NCBI GenBank assembly: GCA_041936745.1
Contig: JBHGWS010000076.1
Coordinates: 1 to 8,670, forward strand
Source of the DNA: Darwinibacter acetoxidans_A
GTDB lineage: Bacteria > Bacillota > Limnochordia > Darwinibacteriales > Darwinibacteriaceae
Direction of reading: 5' to 3'
DNA: 8,670 nucleotides
The notes beneath the pieces are model-generated. The model made no database searches, was not told where the DNA came from, and worked only from the letters and a program-made list of their open reading frames with translations. Positions 6,068-8,670 of the stretch are shown here, piece after piece. The first letter of the stretch is position 1. Each line of letters starts with the position of its first letter. The position numbers and the translations under genes are program-made.

Positions 6068-7402
6068 ATGAATAATATCCTTTTATTATTCGCTCTAGTA
6101 CACCTCCCACTCAGCGGTATAAAACTCTTTACTTCACGACGCCTTTTAAGGCTTGCCACACCGAGATCTAAACTGATTATCTTTGCCGCCCTGCAGGGGG
6201 CCGCCATCACTTTGCTTGATCTGGCCCTGCCCCATTTAGCGCCGAAAGTGATACTGCTCACAGTCACCAACATTGTCCTCCATCTGTCGCTTTTTGACAC
6301 ACCTCTCTTTCCCGCGGCTTTGTTTGCCGTTATCTTCCCCATCAGCCTCGGCCTCTTAGGCGAAATAATATTTATTTTCCTGCTTCGGCTGCCGCCGGAC
6401 ATCCCTCTGCACCGATTTTCACCCTCGTATGCTTGGATTTCCTCTCTTCCAATTACGCTTTTGGCCTTAGCCCTTCTTCTGCTGCCAAAAAGAAAAAGAA
6501 AAGACAAGAAATTGAATTTGTTAAAGTCCCGGCCAAAAAAAACAGGCCCGCAGCCTTACATATTTTACATGGGCGTAGTAATTTTTCATTCCCTCTGCTC
6601 ACTGCACTGCGCTTTGGGACTGCAGACAAGCCTGCGGCTCCCTTCCGTTTATTTGTATTCCAGCGTAATCGTTTTTCCCGCACTCGGCAGCGCTCTGCTT
6701 AAATTCCTCGAAAACTCGCGCAAATCCGAGAAAACAATCCACTATCACGCGGTGGAAAACCGTATCCAAAAATCCACGGTGCGGGCCCTGCGCAAAGAGC
6801 GCCATGATTTTTTAAACGATCTTACTTTAATTTCCACCTACCTGCAGATGGGCAGGCTGGAAGATGCGCAAGAATGCATCAGATCCACCGCAGCAGCCCT
6901 TTCCGACCGATACGATCATCCCACACTGCCTGACGATGTGTGGTTTGCGGTTTTAGGCATGAAACAAAATGAGGCTGTCCTGCGCGATATAGATTTTGCC
7001 ATCCAAATCGACGCCGATCCTCCCGCGGATTACACGGACCAGCGCCTGCTGTTAAAGGTCATTACTAATTTAGTGGATAACGCTTTTACCGCCGTGGCAG
7101 AAAGCCCCCGGCCCCAAGTCCGGTTGTTTTGGAGTGAACAACCTAACGGCACTTACCTGCTTTCAGTAGTAGATAACGGCCCTGCCATACCCCCGGGGGT
7201 AGGCAATAAGATTTTCCAACCGGGTGTTTCCAGTAAAGGGGGCAATTCAGAAAATACAGGCTGGGGTTTGACCATCTGCAAGCAGATCGCAGCGGATTTA
7301 GGCGGTTCCTTAGCTTATACCAGTACGGAAACGCAGACGTCTTTCGATCTAATTCTGCCCGCGGACAAGCAGGCCCGCCTGAAGCGGACCGCCAGCGTTT
7401 AA
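6068..7402 (+). CDS. Orphan membrane sensor histidine kinase with Spo0B-type domain
   Basis: 444 residues. The N-terminal half is polytopic, with about six or seven hydrophobic helices (near 2-20, 35-54, 58-78, 80-107, 123-140, 164-185, 193-213), and contains no recognisable ligand-binding domain. A strongly basic stretch (KRKRKDKK, 141-148) marks a cytoplasmic loop. Then comes an H-box, LRKERHDFLNDLTLISTYLQ (241-260, His246), of the SPOB_a type found in Spo0B and CitA/DcuS-like kinases. The GHKL ATPase domain follows: N-box NLVDNAFTA (334-342), G1 DNGPAIP (369-375), GWGL (398-401). All catalytic motifs are intact. The ATG has GAGGGGGT six nt upstream. No response regulator is visible, as for orphan sporulation kinases feeding Spo0F/Spo0A. 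The helical bundle recalls AgrC-type receptors, but no agrB/agrD is near. The stop overlaps that of the convergent gene. Confidence 0.88.
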   Translation: MNNILLLFALVHLPLSGIKLFTSRRLLRLATPRSKLIIFAALQGAAITLLDLALPHLAPKVILLTVTNIVLHLSLFDTPLFPAALFAVIFPISLGLLGEIIFIFLLRLPPDIPLHRFSPSYAWISSLPITLLALALLLLPKRKRKDKKLNLLKSRPKKTGPQPYIFYMGVVIFHSLCSLHCALGLQTSLRLPSVYLYSSVIVFPALGSALLKFLENSRKSEKTIHYHAVENRIQKSTVRALRKERHDFLNDLTLISTYLQMGRLEDAQECIRSTAAALSDRYDHPTLPDDVWFAVLGMKQNEAVLRDIDFAIQIDADPPADYTDQRLLLKVITNLVDNAFTAVAESPRPQVRLFWSEQPNGTYLLSVVDNGPAIPPGVGNKIFQPGVSSKGGNSENTGWGLTICKQIAADLGGSLAYTSTETQTSFDLILPADKQARLKRTASV

Positions 7403-8061
7403 TCGCGCAGGGGCACCAACTCCCCCGGCCCTTTGTAAATCGTTCTTGGCGGAATGTAACCGCGGAAGGAAGACAGAGGGTAAACCACGGCGCCCCGGCC
7501 GATAATTGAGCCCGGGTTTAAAACCGCATTGCAGCCCACTTCCGCGCCATCGCCCATGATTGCGCCCAGTTTGCGCAGGCCTGTTTCAATTACTTCCTCA
7601 CCGATAACCACGTTAACAGTGCCGGGCAGGGATCTGAAATTAGAAATAATTGCCCCCGCACCTAAGTGCACTCCGCGGCCTAAGACGGAATCCCCCACAT
7701 AATTAAAGTGAGCGATTTTAACCTCGTTAAATAAGATGGCATGCTTCACTTCGCTGGCTGTGCCAACAACCGCATGATCGCCGATAATGGTGTTTTGGCG
7801 CAGATAAGCATTCGGCCAAATTTCACAGCCGGCCCCAATTAAAACAGGCGCCTTAAAACGGGCGGTATCGGAAATTTCAGTACCCTGACCCACCCAGACA
7901 CCTTCTGCTATCTGTTCATATTTCTTTGGATTGCTCAAAAGGATTTCTTCTATTAAAGCGGGAACCTTCGCCAGGATCTCCCACGGGTACTTTAAGCCTA
8001 AAAACGCTTGCGCGCAAGGACAGTCCTCCAAAGATAATAAGTTTTCCGTTTTCAGCGGCAT
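7399..8061 (-). CDS. Left-handed beta-helix acyltransferase, GlmU C-domain-like
   Basis: 220 residues, mostly hexapeptide repeats forming a left-handed beta helix (from about residue 53 to 195: I-G-x-G-x-x-I style turns such as VWVGQGTEI, APVLIGAGCEI, SIIGRGAVV). The segment VKIAHFNYVGDSVLGRGVHLGAGAIISNF (115-143) parallels the GlmU acetyltransferase site, and His118 matches the catalytic His363 of E. coli GlmU. The N-terminal uridylyltransferase domain of GlmU is absent; the first 50 residues are a short helical region with two cysteines (CPC, 14-16). It probably transfers an acyl group to a sugar-phosphate amine, for instance in nucleotide-sugar supply for cell wall or polysaccharide; proteins like this are often labelled UDP-N-acetylglucosamine pyrophosphorylase, which this is unlikely to be. 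ATG with AAGGGGGA six nt upstream. Convergent with the kinase gene. Confidence 0.83.
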   Translation of the reverse strand: MPLKTENLLSLEDCPCAQAFLGLKYPWEILAKVPALIEEILLSNPKKYEQIAEGVWVGQGTEISDTARFKAPVLIGAGCEIWPNAYLRQNTIIGDHAVVGTASEVKHAILFNEVKIAHFNYVGDSVLGRGVHLGAGAIISNFRSLPGTVNVVIGEEVIETGLRKLGAIMGDGAEVGCNAVLNPGSIIGRGAVVYPLSSFRGYIPPRTIYKGPGELVPLRD

Positions 8062-8095
8062 TTAAATTCCCCCTTGTAAGATATAGTTAGGGTTT

Positions 8096-8125
8096 CGGTT
8101 CAAAACCTCACCCGAACGTTCCTTG
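8096..8125 (-). promoter_or_regulatory. Weak sigma-H-like promoter candidate for the beta-helix gene
   Basis: On the minus strand CAAGGAACG (8125-8117), a 12-nt spacer, then TTTGAACCG (8104-8096). AGGA is intact, but the -10 core is GAAC and the flanking positions fit poorly. A sigma-A alternative (GTTTTG, 17 nt, TATCTT) is equally weak. Listed because it lies at the right distance and repeats the arrangement of the other units. Confidence 0.22.
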
Positions 8126-8147
8126 AAAATTTAAGATTTTCGTTCGG
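8112..8147. repeat. Interrupted inverted repeat upstream of the beta-helix gene
   Basis: CCGAAC (8112-8117) pairs with GTTCGG (8142-8147), and GAAAAT (8125-8130) with ATTTTC (8136-8141), around a 5-nt loop; seven bases bulge on the left arm. The left part also contains the short palindrome GAACGTTC (8114-8121). There is no T-tract, so it is not a terminator. It lies in the host flank between the beta-helix gene and the insertion sequence and may be an operator. Confidence 0.5.
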
Positions 8148-8163
8148 TAAATCAGTTGACACC

Positions 8164-8183
8164 TTTAGGGCTTTTACCCTAAA
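8164..8183. repeat. 7-bp-arm palindrome at the presumed insertion-sequence junction
   Basis: TTTAGGG (8164-8170), a 6-nt loop, then CCCTAAA (8177-8183). If the element begins after the CT at 8179-8180, the last three bases of the right arm belong to the element and the palindrome is partly fortuitous. Otherwise the hairpin is the host target or part of the left end. A TTGACA (8156-8161) lies just upstream. Confidence 0.5.
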
Positions 8184-8191
8184 AATCATGA

Positions 8192-8197
8192 TATAAT
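8192..8197 (+). promoter_or_regulatory. Consensus -10 box of the IS110 leader RNA
   Basis: A perfect TATAAT with no acceptable -35 at 16-18 nt (GGCTTT at 8169-8174 for 17 nt). TTGACA at 8156-8161 is 30 nt away, too far to pair. Predicted start near 8204, just before the closing stem of the leader RNA. In IS621 the -35 lies in the right end and the promoter is assembled in the circular form; the same is inferred here. Confidence 0.5.
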
Positions 8198-8205
8198 CAC
8201 TCTTG

Positions 8206-8375
8206 TCAGAGAGATAGATGTGCGTTCCTCCTGGATCCCTCGACTGAGGACTTATCCGTGAAAAAGCGTGTCACTCCACAAGAATGATTCGATGTTTAGC
8301 TGGTTGGGCCACCTTTTGGTGTTACCCGTTTCAAATGCAAGGTTGTTCGACATTCTCCCTTAGTGGATTCTCTGA
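8206..8375 (+). ncRNA. Putative IS110 bridge RNA
   Basis: Base pairing worked out by eye. A closing stem TCAGAGA (8206-8212)/TCTCTGA (8369-8375) bounds 170 nt, close to the 177 nt of the IS621 bridge RNA. Domain 1: GTGCG (8220-8224) pairs with CG-CAC (8267-8268, 8272-8274); an internal loop has TTCCTCCT (8225-8232) opposite GTGAAAAAG (8258-8266); a cap pairs GGAT/ATCC (8233-8236, 8254-8257) and CCTC/GAGG (8238-8241, 8246-8249). Domain 2: TCCAC/GTGGA (8275-8279, 8363-8367), AGAATG/CATTCT (8281-8286, 8351-8356) and TCGA/TCGA (8289-8292, 8347-8350); a large internal loop; a cap pairs GGG/CCC (8306-8308, 8325-8327) and CACC/GGTG (8310-8313, 8318-8321) around TTTT. Two stem-loops with guide-sized internal loops match the target- and donor-binding loops of known bridge RNAs. 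Exact ends are uncertain. Confidence 0.6.
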
Positions 8376-8404
8376 TTTATCACCATTTGAAAGGTTGTGT
8401 TAAT

Positions 8405-8670
8405 ATGTCGCAATTCCAAGATGACTTTGTAGTAGGGATTGACGTATCCTCGCAGTTCTCGGTCGTCGCAATGCTCGAACCTTCCGGAAAGATGATTCGC
8501 AAGCCGTTTCGAGTGGAACATAGCCCGGACGGGTTCAACAAATTTCTTGAGATTCTAAAAAAAGAAGAAGAGCGGTTGCAACGAAAGCCCATCTACTTCG
8601 TAGAATCTACGGGTATCTTCCATTTACCGCTCTTCTTCTTTCTGAGATCGAATGACCTCAAAGGATTTGT
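8405..8670 (+). CDS. IS110-family transposase (DEDD recombinase), N-terminal part
   Basis: 88 complete codons before the window edge; family members are usually about 400 residues. The RuvC-like fold begins with VVGIDVSSQFSVVAMLEPSGK (9-29), carrying the first catalytic Asp (Asp13), and continues to the YFVESTGIFHLPLFFFLRSN segment (64-83), with the second acidic residue Glu67. These are the D and first E of the DEDD tetrad; the rest, and the C-terminal serine domain, lie beyond the edge. The enzyme excises and inserts the element as a circle, guided by the bridge RNA. The ATG at 8405 is preceded by GAAAGG at 10 nt, a weaker ribosome site than those of the host genes. Codon choice (CGA, TCG, fewer TTA) also differs from the neighbours, as expected of acquired DNA. 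Confidence 0.9.
   Translation, partial: MSQFQDDFVVGIDVSSQFSVVAMLEPSGKMIRKPFRVEHSPDGFNKFLEILKKEEERLQRKPIYFVESTGIFHLPLFFFLRSNDLKGF

Larger units (their letters stand above)
8181..8670 (+). mobile_element. IS110-family insertion sequence, left part (right end outside window)
   Basis: Identified from the DEDD recombinase start at 8405 and the roughly 200-nt structured non-coding leader, the arrangement of the IS110 group proper (IS1111-type elements have their long non-coding stretch at the other end). IS110 elements lack terminal inverted repeats, so the left boundary is inferred: a CT core at 8179-8180, chosen because the -10 box of the leader RNA (8192-8197) should lie inside the element while its -35 should come from the other end. 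The uncertainty is about 20 nt either way. Confidence 0.6.

Noticed and set aside
5869..6507. Minus-strand 212-codon open frame across the HD-GYP/kinase junction
   Set aside because: It lies antisense to two well-supported genes and their promoter, has low-complexity basic composition and no recognisable domain.
8112..8147. LexA (SOS) box
   Set aside because: The Firmicutes box needs GAAC-N4-GTTC; here GAAC and GTTC are either directly joined or far apart.
8156..8197. TTGACA and TATAAT as one promoter
   Set aside because: The boxes are separated by 30 nt, far from the 16-18 nt needed, and probably lie on opposite sides of the insertion boundary.
1..8670. CRISPR array, tRNA or rRNA genes
   Set aside because: No regularly spaced repeats and no cloverleaf or rRNA-like sequence seen on either strand.

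Overview
The window looks like a piece of chromosome from an endospore-forming, anaerobic member of the Firmicutes (class Clostridia, perhaps a Peptococcaceae-like lineage; the genus is not resolved). Three things point there: very strong purine-rich Shine-Dalgarno sites with frequent TTG/GTG starts, a histidine kinase with a Spo0B-type phosphoacceptor helix, and repeated matches to the sigma-H (Spo0H) promoter consensus in front of the transcription units. Taxonomy is inferred from style and family resemblance only.

Layout. Positions 1-1155 (minus) hold the first 385 codons of a tryptophan indole-lyase (tnaA), cut by the window edge. It has its own near-perfect sigma-H-like promoter (1194-1223), just past a strong rho-independent terminator (1236-1270) that ends the next unit. 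That unit (minus, 2895 to 1283) is a compact three-gene operon: a hemolysin III/PAQR-type membrane protein, a 68-residue two-helix membrane protein, and an exported TPR protein resembling TatT. A divergent promoter region (2929-3031) follows, built around a 27-bp palindrome. Its two arms can be read as back-to-back sigma-H -35 elements, one for each direction.

On the plus strand come a PAP2-family membrane phosphatase, an AlaX-L-type alanyl-tRNA editing protein, a membrane-anchored HD-GYP phosphodiesterase (probable c-di-GMP hydrolase) and an orphan polytopic sensor histidine kinase with a Spo0B-like dimerisation/phosphoacceptor domain. The last two have their own sigma-H-like promoters (5090-5118, 6005-6033). 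The kinase gene runs tail to tail into a minus-strand hexapeptide-repeat protein resembling the GlmU acetyltransferase domain (7399-8061); both stop codons lie in one TTAA.

The right end (about 8181 to the edge) is the left part of an IS110-family insertion sequence. About 200 nt of non-coding DNA precedes its DEDD recombinase gene. By eye it folds into a 170-nt RNA with a closing stem and two domains, each an internal loop capped by a hairpin. This is the architecture of an IS621-type bridge RNA (target-binding and donor-binding loops). A lone consensus -10 (8192-8197) sits just upstream without a -35, as expected if the promoter is completed only when the excised element circularises.

How it fits together: the host genes look like ordinary metabolism and envelope functions (indole/tryptophan catabolism, lipid phosphatase, tRNA quality control) plus two signalling proteins. 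What may join them is shared control by a sigma-H-type factor at the transition to sporulation. The most interesting parts are the recurring promoter architecture and the IS110 bridge-RNA locus with readable guide loops.
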